From Pseudomonas putida (GTDB lineage: Bacteria; Pseudomonadota; Gammaproteobacteria; Pseudomonadales; Pseudomonadaceae), in NCBI GenBank assembly GCA_041071465.1, contig CP163498.1, positions 5,102,001 to 5,166,000 of the forward strand: a stretch of DNA of 64,000 nucleotides. The letters run 5' to 3'. The translations under genes were made by a program, and so were the position numbers. The notes under the pieces are model-generated. The model saw nothing but the letters and a program-made list of their open reading frames with translations, was not told the DNA's origin and did not search any database. Numbering within the stretch: the first letter of the stretch is position 1; each line of letters opens with the position of its first letter. Positions 1 to 10,025 of this stretch are shown in pieces.

Positions 1-945
1 TGCTTCGAGAACCTCATTCCACTTCTGGCTGCCAGGCTTGGTTGCCTGAAGGAAGGTTCTACCGGCAGTAGCAAAACGAATGTATTCGTCGTTGTAGTTG
101 TAGTCATCATCGATGAACTGCAACGTGCTGCCTTCCATCAGCGCCTCAGGCAGGCCGTAGGAGTGTTCGGTGCTGGTCAGGCCCCACTTGGCGGTTTTTA
201 GCGCATTCATTCGTCCAACGGACAGCTGAGCGTGGTGGCAGCACGTCTTGAGGCCGAGTTTTTTACATTCATCCAGGGCGGCCTCCATGATCGCGGGAGG
301 AGAGCCAAAGAATTTCACACCACACGCACCTTTATCTCGAACCTGGCGAAGCCACTCGCGCCCCTGTTCCGGGTTGTAGATCACCTTCAGGTAGTCGTTG
401 ACCGCCGGGAAGTAGACGTATGGGTAGAGGTTGGGGGCATCGATTGCATACTCAGCAGCCGACTTCTGCTGCTCGCATGTCCAGGCCAGGCCATTCATGC
501 AGCCTGCTTCCCTGACCGAGGTGACGCCATGAGCGAGCCACAGCTTGTAGACGTAGTCGGCAGGCAGCATCTCTCCGCTCTCGGCGTGGAATGGTGTGCC
601 GATGTGGGCGTGGCAGTCGATGAAGCCGGGCGTGGCGAATTTGCCGTGGCAGTCAATTTCGTGCACGCCTTTGGCAGGGCGGCGTTCGGGGTTTATGGGT
701 AAGCCGGGGACGCCGACAGCGGCGATTTCGGTAATGAGGCCGTTTTCTACAACGATGTCGGCAGGGCCCCAAGGCGGAGCTCCGGTGCCGTCGATGACCG
801 TAATGCCGCGCAATACCAGGCGATTGAAAGGCCCAAATCCGCGCTCGCTGCGTGTAGCAGGCTTGACTTGGCCTAGGCCTTTCTTGGCGAAGCCTGCCAC
901 CATCTCCTCGCCGACCTCGATGGGTGTCGCAGAGCTCGTCTTCAC
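1..945 (-). CDS. metal-dependent amidohydrolase, 3' part outside window
   Basis: The 5' end of an amidohydrolase-superfamily enzyme is present and the gene runs off the left edge. Near residue 95 the protein reads ATPGFIDCHAHIG, the HxH metal-binding motif at the start of the TIM barrel in imidazolonepropionase/dihydroorotase-like hydrolases, and a later CCHHAQLS stretch may give another metal ligand. The start is GTG at 945, because the ATG two bases upstream is followed directly by TGA; AGGAGG lies four bases upstream. It is divergent from the permease gene at 1441. The substrate is unknown. A cyclic or linear amide would suit the transaminase cluster, but that is inference. Confidence 0.85.
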   Translation of the reverse strand, partial: MKTSSATPIEVGEEMVAGFAKKGLGQVKPATRSERGFGPFNRLVLRGITVIDGTGAPPWGPADIVVENGLITEIAAVGVPGLPINPERRPAKGVHEIDCHGKFATPGFIDCHAHIGTPFHAESGEMLPADYVYKLWLAHGVTSVREAGCMNGLAWTCEQQKSAAEYAIDAPNLYPYVYFPAVNDYLKVIYNPEQGREWLRQVRDKGACGVKFFGSPPAIMEAALDECKKLGLKTCCHHAQLSVGRMNALKTAKWGLTSTEHSYGLPEALMEGSTLQFIDDDYNYNDEYIRFATAGRTFLQATKPGSQKWNEVLEA

Positions 946-1440
946 ATTGCCTCCTATTATTTTAATGATTACCAACTCGACGGTTCGCCGATGCTGTTGG
1001 AGCTGATCGCGGCTCACGCAGCAGTCTAGATGCTGGCGCGGAGCCGCTCAGGCGGGTGCTACGGTGTTTAGCGACCCTGGGCAGATGGGCAGTAAGAAAA
1101 GTGGCCTGAATCTCATCTGGTAAGCGGGTGTCACCATGGTTCTGGCTCGGTGAGGGTCATCGCAACTGGCCTGTTAGCGCGGCTGGAATCATTCAGCTGG
1201 ATGGGTTACCCCTCGGCTTTAATCCTATCCGTGAAGGCATGTCGTTTCTTAGTAGCTGAGATGCGAGAGGCGGCTGATTATTTCCGTCTTCAGACAGGTA
1301 GAAATAGAGAAAATAGGAAAATTGAGGCCAAAATTCCTATTTTGTTGCGGTAGCAAGGTGCCTTCGGGCGGCGCTCAATGAACGAACCCTACTACAACGA
1401 CAAAAGCGCGGCTTTCATAGAAGGCTCAGGGGATCCGAAA
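946..1440. other. divergent intergenic region
   Basis: This gap of about 500 bases separates the divergent amidohydrolase and permease genes. It shows no convincing gene; short open frames here lack a ribosome-binding site. It contains the inverted AATAGGAA/TTCCTATT pair described separately, so it probably holds both promoters. Confidence 0.5.
1312..1341. promoter_or_regulatory. inverted AATAGGAA / TTCCTATT pair, putative operator
   Basis: AATAGGAA at 1312-1319 and its exact complement TTCCTATT at 1334-1341 form an inverted pair about two helical turns apart, upstream of the permease gene. Related half-sites lie before the dehydrogenase (2835), gabT (9918) and aldehyde dehydrogenase (16981) genes. 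Binding by the PucR-type regulator of this cluster is inferred, not shown. Confidence 0.45.
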
Positions 1441-2733
1441 ATGAGTGCAGTAAGTTTAGATGTTGGTCATGCAGTGGATGCGAATGCGATGCGGCGCAAG
1501 GCCATCATCGCCACTGTTCTAGGGAATGGATTCGAGTGGTTTGACTTCATGGTGTATGGTTTTTTTGCCATCATCATCGGCAAACTGTTTTTCCCTACCG
1601 GAGATGACTTGACGTCATTGATGCTCTCGGCGGCAACCTTTGGTGTGGGCTTCCTTGTCCGTCCCGTAGGTGGTGTTCTGATTGGTATCTACTCAGACCG
1701 CTACGGTCGCAAGGGTGCGCTGTCGCTCACCATCATTCTGATGGGTGTGGGTACCGCAATGATTGGCCTGGCGCCAACCTACGAGCAGGCGGGTCTGCTG
1801 GCTCCGTGCATGATTGTCTTTGCCCGTCTGCTACAAGGCATTTCTGCAGGTGGGGAAATGGGGGCTGCTACCGCCTACCTCACCGAGCAGGCGCCAGAGG
1901 GCAAGAAGGCTTACTACTCCAGCTGGATTCAAACCAGTATCGGCTTCGCTGTGCTGCTGGGTGCGTGCTTCGGTACCGGTATCACCTTGGGTCTGAGTCC
2001 TGAAGAGGTCGAGAGCTGGGGGTGGCGTATTCCTTTCCTGTTCGGCATCTTGATCGGCCCGATCGGCTACTTCATTCGTCGCAATCTGCATGAGTCGCCT
2101 GTGTTCGAGGAGTCCTCGGATCTGACCGAGACGCCATTGCGCGATGTGCTTTGTGATTATCCTTGGCAAGCAATTGCCAGCTTCTCCATGATCGTGCTGT
2201 GGACGGTGTGCATCTATGTGATTCTGTTCTACATGCCCACCTATTCGGTCAAGGTGCTCAAGCTTCCGCAATCGGCATCGTTCATTGCGGCAATGGTTGG
2301 GGGTGGGGTGATCACGTTCTGCTCGCCAATTACCGGGTGGATCTCGGACAAGATCGGCCGTAAGTACTTGTTGGTGGGGGCGTCCGCGGCGATGCTGCTG
2401 TTGGCCTGGCCTATGTTCAACATGATCGCTAGCGCTCCATCGCTGTACACGCTGTGCGTGTTCCAGGCTGTATTCGGTGTGCTGATTGCGGTCTATACCG
2501 GCCCGATCTTGGCTGCCCTGTCTGAAACGTTCCCGGCCAAGGTGCTTTCTACTGGCCTGTCGCTGGCCTACAACCTGGCGGTAATGACTTTCGGCGGATT
2601 CGCCTCGCTGATTCTGACTTGGCTGATCAGTGCGACGGGCACGGTTACTGCGCCGGCCTTCTATGTGATGATTGCTGCTGCGTTCAGTCTGATGGGTGTC
2701 CTGCTTGGCTACAGGCAGCCAGGTCGTCGCTGA
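1441..2733 (+). CDS. MHS-family MFS transporter (organic acid/osmolyte:H+ symporter type)
   Basis: This is an inner-membrane major facilitator of about 430 aa with 12 predicted helices. GNGFEWFDFMVYGFF in helix 1 (about residue 28) and the loop motif SDRYGRKGAL (about residue 85) are typical of the metabolite:H+ symporter group, which includes citrate, alpha-ketoglutarate, proline and shikimate permeases. I chose ATG 1441, preceded by AGGGGAT; an in-frame ATG at 1378 would add 21 residues without a good ribosome-binding site. A rho-independent terminator follows. The gene is divergent from the amidohydrolase and is likely to import that pathway's substrate or a product. Specificity cannot be read from the sequence. 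Confidence 0.88.
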   Translation: MSAVSLDVGHAVDANAMRRKAIIATVLGNGFEWFDFMVYGFFAIIIGKLFFPTGDDLTSLMLSAATFGVGFLVRPVGGVLIGIYSDRYGRKGALSLTIILMGVGTAMIGLAPTYEQAGLLAPCMIVFARLLQGISAGGEMGAATAYLTEQAPEGKKAYYSSWIQTSIGFAVLLGACFGTGITLGLSPEEVESWGWRIPFLFGILIGPIGYFIRRNLHESPVFEESSDLTETPLRDVLCDYPWQAIASFSMIVLWTVCIYVILFYMPTYSVKVLKLPQSASFIAAMVGGGVITFCSPITGWISDKIGRKYLLVGASAAMLLLAWPMFNMIASAPSLYTLCVFQAVFGVLIAVYTGPILAALSETFPAKVLSTGLSLAYNLAVMTFGGFASLILTWLISATGTVTAPAFYVMIAAAFSLMGVLLGYRQPGRR

Positions 2734-2743
2734 TCGTTAGGAG

Positions 2744-2777
2744 GCCCCGGGTCGCTAGCAGGCGATCTGGGGCTTTT
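2744..2777 (+). terminator. rho-independent terminator after MHS permease
   Basis: Arms GCCCCGGGTCGC (2744-2755) and GCGATCTGGGGC (2762-2773) pair with G-U and one imperfect position, followed by TTTT. It lies 10 bases after the permease stop codon. Confidence 0.7.
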
Positions 2778-2834
2778 GCATTTTCGGATAGGAAGCTAAT
2801 TTCAGAATGGTTTCTTCCTTCTCAAAGAAGGATA

Positions 2835-2855
2835 AATAGGCAAATTGTTCCTATT
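2835..2855. promoter_or_regulatory. inverted AATAGG / CCTATT half-sites before dehydrogenase gene
   Basis: AATAGG (2835-2840) and CCTATT (2850-2855) form an inverted pair about 120 bases before the FAD/Fe-S dehydrogenase start. The half-sites match those upstream of the permease, gabT and aldehyde dehydrogenase genes, although the spacing differs from the 1312 site. Confidence 0.4.
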
Positions 2856-2977
2856 CTGAGTTGGTAGAGCCAGATGCGCTCTCGGCTTACAGTATCTAAC
2901 GTCCGTCGCTCTACCTTGGGTGCCTCCAATAGAGCCGTTGCGTTCCCGTGCTGATGATCGAGACCAGGCTTCTCCAA

Positions 2978-5883
2978 ATGACAAAAAATAATCCTATCCC
3001 GTTCGACCTTAACCTCTTGTTGAACCTGCGCTCCAAGCTTGAGGCTCAAACGTCGGCGGAGGTTCGATTCGATGCCGCCACTCGCGCAATCTACGCCTCT
3101 GAAGCTTCGAACTATCGTCAATTACCCATTGGGATCGTGATTCCCAGGAGCGTCGACGATATCGTGACCACGGTGCGCCTCTGCAAGGAGGCTGGCATTC
3201 CGATCCTGCCGCGAGGCGCTGGTACCTCCATGTGCGGCCAGGCTGTGAACGCAGCGGTCGTGATCGATGCTTCCAAATACCTGCATGCCATTCATGAAAT
3301 CGACCCAGCAAGGCGTCTGGCCAGGGTTGAGCCAGGTGTGATTTGCGACCAGTTGAAGGGTGAGGCTGCGAAGGTAGGGCTGACTTTTGGCCCTGATCCG
3401 GCTACCCATAGCCGTTGCACGTTGGGTGGGATGATTGGCAACAATTCCTGCGGTGCACACTCGGTCATGGCGGGCAAAACGGTCGAGAACATCGAGCGCC
3501 TGGAAATCCTAACCTATGACGGCGAGCGGTTCTGGGTGGGCCCTACTGATGAGGTGGCTTACCAAGAACACATGAAGGCCGGTGGTCGTCGCGCGGAAAT
3601 CGTACGCGCGCTCAAAGAGCTGGTTGATCGTAACGAAGAGCAGATTCGTGAAGGTTTCCCAAAGCTCAAACGTCGCGTCTCCGGTTACAACCTTGATCAG
3701 TTACTGCCTGAAAACGGTTTCAACATTGCTCGTGCGCTGGTGGGTGTAGAAGGCACCTGTGTCACCGTCCTGCAGGCCGAAACGATCCTGGTGAAAAACC
3801 CAACGCATCGCGTGTTGGTAGTGCTGGGTTACGAAGAAATCTACTACGCCGCGGACTCGGTACCTCAGCTGCTGCCCCTCAATCCTATCGCGATGGAAGG
3901 ATTGGATGACGGCATCATTGATGGCCTCAAAGTCCGCGGAATGAAGCTCGCTGATATTGCAGAGCTGCCAGCTGGCAACGCATGGTTGATGATCGAGTTT
4001 GGTGCCCTGTCGACTGAGGAGGCGATTGCATTCGCGCAGAAGGCTGTCGACATTGCGCCGGAGTTGCCGGGGCGCCCAAGTGTGCGGCTGGTCAGTGATG
4101 CGGGGTTGATGAATCGAATCTGGACTATTCGTGAGACGGGCGCGTCGGCGACATCTCTCGGCCTGGATCCGAATGAGCCTGATCCTGTTGTAGGTTGGGA
4201 AGACGCCGCGGTGGAGCCCGAGCACCTCGGCAAATACCTTCGCGAATTCAAGTCCATCGTCAGTAGCTATGGCTACAAGACGAACCTTTATGGCCACTTC
4301 GGTGACGGCTGCATCCACTCGCGCATCACCTTTGACCTCAAGTCGCAGGATGGCCTGGATAACTGGCGCGCCTTCCTGGATGAGGCTGCTCACCTGGTTG
4401 TGCGCTACGGCGGTTCGCTTTCCGGTGAGCATGGTGATGGCCAGGCGAAGGGCGAATACCTGCGCATCATGTACTCCGACGAGATCATGAATGCCTTTGC
4501 CGAATTCAAGGCTATCTGGGATCCGCTGAACAAGATGAACCCAGGTAAGCTCATCCACGCTATGCCTGTGGATGCCAACCTGCGATTGGGCCCGGACTAT
4601 GAGCGCCGTGATATCCCGAGCCAATTCACCTACGACGCCCGTTTAGGTGACAAGGGTCTCGCCCGTGAGACCGAGCGCTGCATCGGGATGGGCAAGTGCC
4701 GTTCGCTGGATGGTGGCACGATGTGCCCAAGCTTCAGGGCTACGCGAGAAGAGAAGTACTCCACCCGCGGTCGTGCCCGGTTGTTCTTCGAGCTGCTGAA
4801 GGGTGATGTCATCGAGGATGCGTGGCAGAACGAGGAGGTCAAAGACTCCCTTGATCTGTGTTTGAGCTGCAAAGGCTGCAAGACCGATTGCCCAACCAAC
4901 GTGAACATTGCCAGGTACAAAACGGAGTTCCTCAATCGCTACTACAGCGAGAAGCGTCGTCCGGTGATGGACGCCATGATTGGGCGTATCGGCGAATGGT
5001 TGCCTCATGCAACCAAGCTTTCGCCCGTGCTCAATTACGCCATGGGTAATCCCCTGGTGCGTACGGCTGGCACTTACTTCGGTCTGGCGCGTGAAGCCAA
5101 GTTCCCGAAGATTGCCTCCAAGAGCTTCCGCAGCAGCGCCACGGCCAAGCGCATCCTGAAGAATGAAAGGGCAAGCGCTGGCACCGAGGTGCTGTTGTGG
5201 GTCGACAGCTTCAACAATGGATTCACACCCAAGGTGCTTGAGGCCGGCGTAACGGTTCTCGAAGCGCTGGGCTTTACCGTGAAATTGATGAAGCGCCACG
5301 TGTGCTGCGGTCGGCCTTACTACGACGTCGGGATGATTGATCAGGCCAAGTCCAACCTCGAGCAGATTCTTGATCAGCTGGAACCGGTACTTGACGAGGG
5401 CCTTCCGGTCATCGTGCTTGAGCCGAGTTGTTTGTCGGTGTTCCGAGATGAGATGCCGGGCCTGTTCCCAACGGATCAGCGCGCCAAGAAGCTTGAGAAA
5501 TCGATCATGACCTTGAGTGAGTTCATCAAGGGGCGTGGGCTTGAGTTGCCTTCGATTGATGAGGACGTTCGCATTCATGGCCACTGCCACCAGAAATCGT
5601 GTGGCGGCATGGGGGAGAGCAGGGCGTCCTCGAGAAACTGGGCGGTAAAGGGCAGGTGATTGCCGCAGGTTGCTGTGGCGTGGCGGGCGCTTACGCTTAC
5701 CACAGCAAGACCGCGCCGATTGCGAAAATCATCGGTGAGAAAGAGTTTAAGCCTCATCTCGACAAGATCCCTCAGGAAGCGGCTGTCGTGGCTGATGGGT
5801 TCAGTTGCCGCGGACAAATCCGGAACGTGAGTGGCAGGGAACCGATGCACTTGGCTGAGTATCTCGCCAAAATTCTGGGCTAG
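2978..5883 (+). pseudogene. FAD-binding / 4Fe-4S dehydrogenase (YdiJ, D-2-hydroxyacid type), one-base frameshift
   Basis: This encodes a large D-2-hydroxyacid dehydrogenase-like flavoprotein of about 968 aa if the frame is repaired. The order is an FAD_binding_4 domain (LPRGAGTSMCGQAVN, about residue 75), FAD-oxidase C-terminal domain (GHFGDGCIHSRI), ferredoxin-like cysteines (CLSCKGCKTDCP, about residue 630) and CCG cysteine motifs (HVCCGRPYYD, GHCHQKSCGG, AAGCCGVAGAYA). The frame breaks after GHCHQKSCGGM at 5608-5612: the run GGGGG needs one more G to continue into the second CCG motif, which ends at TAG 5881-5883. ATG 2978 is the preferred start; GTG 2948 and ATG 2954 are also in frame. 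Members of this family oxidise D-2-hydroxyglutarate or D-lactate and pass electrons to the respiratory chain. If the frameshift is real, the last CCG motif is lost. Confidence 0.85.
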
Positions 5884-5988
5884 TAGTGCCAGACGCGGCA
5901 TTCTCAGCCGTTTGGCTGCTATGGTCGATCGGCCCTGGCAGCCATTGAATGCCGTCGTGTTGTTATTTTTGAGTGGGATAGGTAGGTC

Positions 5989-7550
5989 ATGAAGCTCGAT
6001 GCAGCGATAGAAAACACAGTGTTACGCGAGGCTACGGTGGTGGCAGGTGAAGCCGCCATGGATCGCGAAATCACATGGGTTCACATCGTCGATCACCCTG
6101 AGATCACCAATTGGTTGAAGCCCGGCGAGCTTCTGTTGACTACGGGCTACAACTGGCCGGTTGATGACGAGGAATGCCGGGTTATGGTGCGCCGGCTGAG
6201 CGAAATCGGTTTGGCTGGTGTAGTGCTTGCCGTGCCGCATTTTCGAGAGCACTTCACTCAGGCTGCTATCGATGAAGCGAACCGGTGTCACCTGCCATTG
6301 CTCGAGTTGCCGTGGGAGATTCAGTTCAGCGAAATCATGCATGACGTGTTGGCTCGGATTATCAACATTCAGGCCGAGACGATCCGTCGTTCAGATCACA
6401 TTCATCGTACCTTGACTGAGGCTGCTCTGGAGGGAAACAACCTTGAGGGGCTGGCGAAGGCCTTGTATTCGGCTCTCGACAAGAATGCAACAGTGGTATC
6501 GGTAGATGGCACCGTTTTAGGGGCCTCAGATTCTGGAATTGATGAGGCAGTCGAGCGGGCGCTTGTCAAAAAGATCACAGAGCTTGAGTCGCTTTCGGAT
6601 TTCTTTGACTCCAACGCGCCAAAAGTTGTGACTGAAGGGGTGGAGCGTCCGAGGTTGGGGGGCGCCATCAGGCTTCGCGGCGAGGTGATGGGTGTCGTCT
6701 GGTTGCACAGTGAGCAGGCTGACTTTGAGGAGTTGGATTCGCGTGCGCTCGAGCATGCAGCAGTCATCGCGGCTTTGCACCTCACGTACCAACGACAGTT
6801 GTCTGATCAGGAGACTCGACTGGGTTATGCCTTCGTGGCAGGCCTGCTGGAGGGGAAGTTTTCGGCCACACCGAGCGCGATTGAGCGCGCGCAAGCGTCC
6901 GGGTGGGGGAGAACCGAAACTACCGCGTTTGCCTGGTGCTGTTGAATGAACCTATCCCCCTGTCGGTGGAGGGATTTAATCGGCGTACCAAGATTGCTGA
7001 CCGGATCGCTCAGACGATGCAGGGCATGGGTATTGCTCCACTCATGTCTGTCTCGCTCAATCAGGTGAGTTTCCTGCTTCCATCAGAAAACTCACCTGAC
7101 GCTATTTGGAGGTCGGTACGAACCGAAGGCAGTGCCATGGCGGTCAGTCGCGTGCATCAGGGTGTCACTGGAATGGCTCAAGGGGCGGAGGACGTATTGG
7201 CACTCCTGCCACTGCTCAAGCCCGGCAAGCTGCATGATTTTGACGAGGTGCTGTTCCCAAGAGCGCTCATGGGGGATTCCGATGCCAGGCGCTTGTTGAT
7301 AGAGAAGCTCATTGAGCCGCTGGGTAACCCCAAGCGTGGCAATGCCTTGATTGACACTGTGCTGACGCTGGCCCGGGAGGGCTTCCAACTCCTCAACACT
7401 GCCAAGGCGCTTGATATCCACATCAGTACGCTGCGGTATCGGGTTGAGCGCATTGAGTCGATGCTGGGCATCTCGTTGGACAATCCGGACGATAAGTTCA
7501 AGTTGCAGGTGGCTGCACAGATGTATGTGTTGGCCGCCGACGATAAATAA
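5989..7550 (+). pseudogene. PucR-family transcriptional regulator, one-base frameshift
   Basis: The N-terminal PucR domain (WVHIVDHPEITNWLKPGELL, about residues 28-47) and a C-terminal PucR-type HTH (AKALDIHISTLRYRVERIES) are both intact but in different frames. The first frame ends at TGA 6943-6945. Adding one G to the GGGGG run at 6905-6909 joins them into a protein of about 520 aa, the normal family length. PucR-like proteins usually activate purine, amino acid or GABA-type catabolic genes in response to a pathway metabolite. Its place between the dehydrogenase and the permease/transaminase genes suggests it controls this cluster. ATG 5989 has AGGTAGGTC just upstream. The break shares the context TGGGGGAGA with the preceding gene, so a sequencing error is possible. 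Confidence 0.85.
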
Positions 7551-7620
7551 GCGTTTGCTTGTCAGTTGAGACTCGCCTTCGAAAAGGGGCTGCGCTTCAT
7601 TCGACAATGAGGGAGGTAGT

Positions 7621-8133
7621 GTGAGTAGGCGAGTTTTGAAAACCTCGTGTGGGTTACATCTGGTGTCACAGTCGGAAGGCACCTTGATAGATCCGAAAGG
7701 GAAGGTGATCCAACAGGAGTTGGTGGATCTGGCTCGGGCAGCAGTCAGTTTGAAGCTTGCAGGTAATCGGGTAGTGGTAGCAGTGGGGGAGCCTCCGAAC
7801 GCTAAAGGAGATTATCCCGGCGACCAGGTCTACCGAACAGGCTACGCCTCCATGGTGGTTTCTCAGACGAAACTGATGTCGGAGTGGAAGAAGTGCTTCG
7901 ACAGTTGCAGTGAGCTAGCTGCTCAAGTGCTAGTGGATGCCGTGGTGTTCCATAACAAGCACCGGGCCCAGCAATTGGCGGGCGTCCTGACCGAGCTCAC
8001 TGACATGGGCGTAATTCCCATGGTGGGCCTGAGTGCGGCGGGGCGGGGTGTTGGGAGTTCGCTTTTGGACACCTTCCTGATTACTTTGCTGGATAAACAA
8101 ACCAGTGCAGTACGTGCCAAGGCGGCAGTCTAA
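7621..8133 (+). CDS. ProB-like amino-acid-kinase-fold fragment, function unknown
   Basis: This 170-aa protein resembles the N-terminal half of glutamate 5-kinase. LAGNRVVVAVGE matches the strand before the ProB SSGA loop, SQTKLMSEWKKCF matches the segment read as GQxxLVxxWE in ProB, and LTELTDMGVIPMVGL matches LxELxVIPVINEND. The SSGA phosphate-binding loop and the NEND aspartate region are not preserved, and the C-terminal nucleotide half and PUA domain are absent. I infer a non-catalytic relic or sensor. The GTG start is 70 bases after the PucR gene, same strand, with GGGAGG upstream, so it may be co-transcribed. Confidence 0.6.
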   Translation: MSRRVLKTSCGLHLVSQSEGTLIDPKGKVIQQELVDLARAAVSLKLAGNRVVVAVGEPPNAKGDYPGDQVYRTGYASMVVSQTKLMSEWKKCFDSCSELAAQVLVDAVVFHNKHRAQQLAGVLTELTDMGVIPMVGLSAAGRGVGSSLLDTFLITLLDKQTSAVRAKAAV

Positions 8134-8351
8134 AGCAGTCGAGTAGGCCTGGGTAGGTATGGCCATCTGATAGGGGTGGGAGAAAAAAAGCGTCTTGAAT
8201 TCGTTCCTCGAGTAGGTAGTTCCTGCAGCTGCTGATCCGGTTCAATGCCCGACCATAAGTCCCACGGATTGGGCCTGCCGGTCGTGCAACAGCCGATTAG
8301 TCAGTTACAGAAATTGTTTGCCTGCCTAATAATAACTCGAGGCTTGTCTAG

Positions 8352-9779
8352 ATGTCCCATACACCCCCTCCAGCCCGCTCAGCCAATGCTGAAGGCTCAA
8401 ACCTTGCCCCTGGGTTAAAGCAGCGCCATGTCACCATGCTCTCGATTGCGGGTGTAATCGGTGCAGGCTTGTTTGTTGGCTCCGGTCACGCGATCGCTGC
8501 AGCCGGCCCAGCAGTGCTTCTTTCCTACCTCGCTGCTGGCACACTCGTGGTGCTGGTCATGCGCATGCTTGGTGAAATGGCCGTCGCATCACCCGATACC
8601 GGCTCATTCTCGACCTATGCCAACAGGGCTATTGGTCAGTGGGCTGGCTTTTCCATTGGTTGGCTTTACTGGTGGTTCTGGGTGCTTGTGATTCCGCTTG
8701 AGGCTATTGCGGCTGCGGCAATCCTAAATACCTGGTTCCCAGGCATTGAAACGTGGGCGTTCGCTTTAGCCATCACGGCCTTGCTGACCTTGTCCAACCT
8801 GTTCAGTGTCGCCAAGTACGGTGAGTTTGAGTTCTGGTTCGCGCTATCGAAGGTGGTCGCGATCATGGCCTTCATCGTGTTGGCTGCCGTCGCTCTGGTT
8901 GGAGGTCTCCCAGGTCGCGAAGTGGAAGGATTCATCGCTACGATGAATGCCAACGGTGGTTTCGCACCCAATGGATACGGCCCGGTTCTGGGCGCACTGC
9001 TTACTACGATGTTCAGCTTCATGGGTACTGAGATTGTCACCATTGCCGCAGCAGAGTCCAAAAATCCTGCTCAGCAGATCGCGCGGGCGACCAACTCGGT
9101 GATCTGGCGGATCGGTATCTTCTACATCGTCTCCATCTTCATGGTGGTGTCTATCGTGCCTTGGAACGATGCACAGTTGTCAGTAGTAGGCTCCTACCAG
9201 CGTGCCCTCGAACTTCTGCAGATTCCGTACGCAAAACTGATCGTCGACATCGTGGTATTAGTCGCAGTAGCAAGCTGCCTGAACTCGGCTATCTATACCG
9301 CTTCCCGGATGCTCTTCTCCTTGGCCAAGCGTGGTGATGCACCTCAGGGCTTAAAGATTACGACCGTTTCAAACGTCCCGCGTAAAGCCGTTCTGGCCAG
9401 TACGGCTATTGGCTTCCTCACCACTGCGATCAACTACTTCGCACCAGAGAGTGTCTTTGCATTCCTGCTGGCGACCTCGGGCGCCGTTGCGTTGCTGGTG
9501 TATCTGGTTATTGCGGTGTCGCAGCTGCGCATGCGCAAGCAATTGATCGCAAGCGGCCACGAGCTCGGCTTCAAAATGTGGCTTTATCCGTGGCTGACCT
9601 GGTTGGTGATCATCTTCATCACCGGTGCCCTGGCATTGATGCTGACACTTCCAAAGCACACGGGTGAGGTGGCTTCTACCGCTGTGCTCGCTCTAGTGAT
9701 CGTCGCAACGGGTATTTACACCAAGCGCCGCTCCAAGCCTGTCAGCTGGTCGCGGGACGCCGTTGCAACCGAGCGGTGA
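8352..9779 (+). CDS. gabP: GabP-like amino acid permease (APC family)
   Basis: This is a 475-aa inner-membrane amino acid:H+ symporter of the APC superfamily, with about 12 helices. MLSIAGVIGAGLFVGSG (from about residue 29) is the unwound helix-1 substrate-binding motif, SYLAAGTLVVLVMRMLGEMA follows, and YWWFWVLVIPLEA is typical of GabP/AnsP-type proteins. GabP imports 4-aminobutyrate and other omega-amino acids. GabT follows downstream after a terminator, which supports that substrate class. The start ATG 8352 has a modest upstream GAGG. A second, related permease lies at 13614. Confidence 0.85.
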   Translation: MSHTPPPARSANAEGSNLAPGLKQRHVTMLSIAGVIGAGLFVGSGHAIAAAGPAVLLSYLAAGTLVVLVMRMLGEMAVASPDTGSFSTYANRAIGQWAGFSIGWLYWWFWVLVIPLEAIAAAAILNTWFPGIETWAFALAITALLTLSNLFSVAKYGEFEFWFALSKVVAIMAFIVLAAVALVGGLPGREVEGFIATMNANGGFAPNGYGPVLGALLTTMFSFMGTEIVTIAAAESKNPAQQIARATNSVIWRIGIFYIVSIFMVVSIVPWNDAQLSVVGSYQRALELLQIPYAKLIVDIVVLVAVASCLNSAIYTASRMLFSLAKRGDAPQGLKITTVSNVPRKAVLASTAIGFLTTAINYFAPESVFAFLLATSGAVALLVYLVIAVSQLRMRKQLIASGHELGFKMWLYPWLTWLVIIFITGALALMLTLPKHTGEVASTAVLALVIVATGIYTKRRSKPVSWSRDAVATER

Positions 9780-9804
9780 TGCCTCGTCGACTCTGACTTG
9801 AGAT

Positions 9805-9836
9805 AAAGGTGGCTACCTTGTGGTGCCGCCTTTTTT
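9805..9836 (+). terminator. rho-independent terminator after gabP
   Basis: AAAGGTGGC (9805-9813) pairs with GCCGCCTTT (9825-9833) with one G-U, and the T run reaches 9836. It separates gabP from the gabT unit. Confidence 0.75.
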
Positions 9837-9917
9837 CCAAGTGGTCAGGCGTTCGCGGAGCGCTTGGCCACTGATCTCTTGCAGTCCTCCGTCTGACTCA
9901 AATCCCTTCTCTCAAAA

Positions 9918-9959
9918 ATCCTATATTAAGTAGGATCAATCAGTGCGGTAGTCCTATTT
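9918..9959. promoter_or_regulatory. ATCCTA-N7-TAGGAT operator-like repeat plus TCCTATTTC, before gabT
   Basis: A perfect inverted pair ATCCTA (9918-9923) / TAGGAT (9931-9936) is followed by a third half-site TCCTATTTC (9952-9960), 65-110 bases before the gabT start. The half-site is the one found before three other units of this cluster. Confidence 0.5.
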
Positions 9960-10025
9960 CATCTGCGTAGTTAGAGCGCTATGAGCTGGATAGCATTGCC
10001 ACACTGACACACAAAGGTGAATGCC

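Noticed and set aside
1150..1353. 67-aa open frame before the MHS permease
   Set aside because: No ribosome-binding site, low-quality composition and overlap with the putative operator.
5608..5612. programmed -1 frameshift in the dehydrogenase gene
   Set aside because: The site does not fit the X XXY YYZ slippery pattern in the zero frame and there is no obvious downstream pseudoknot.
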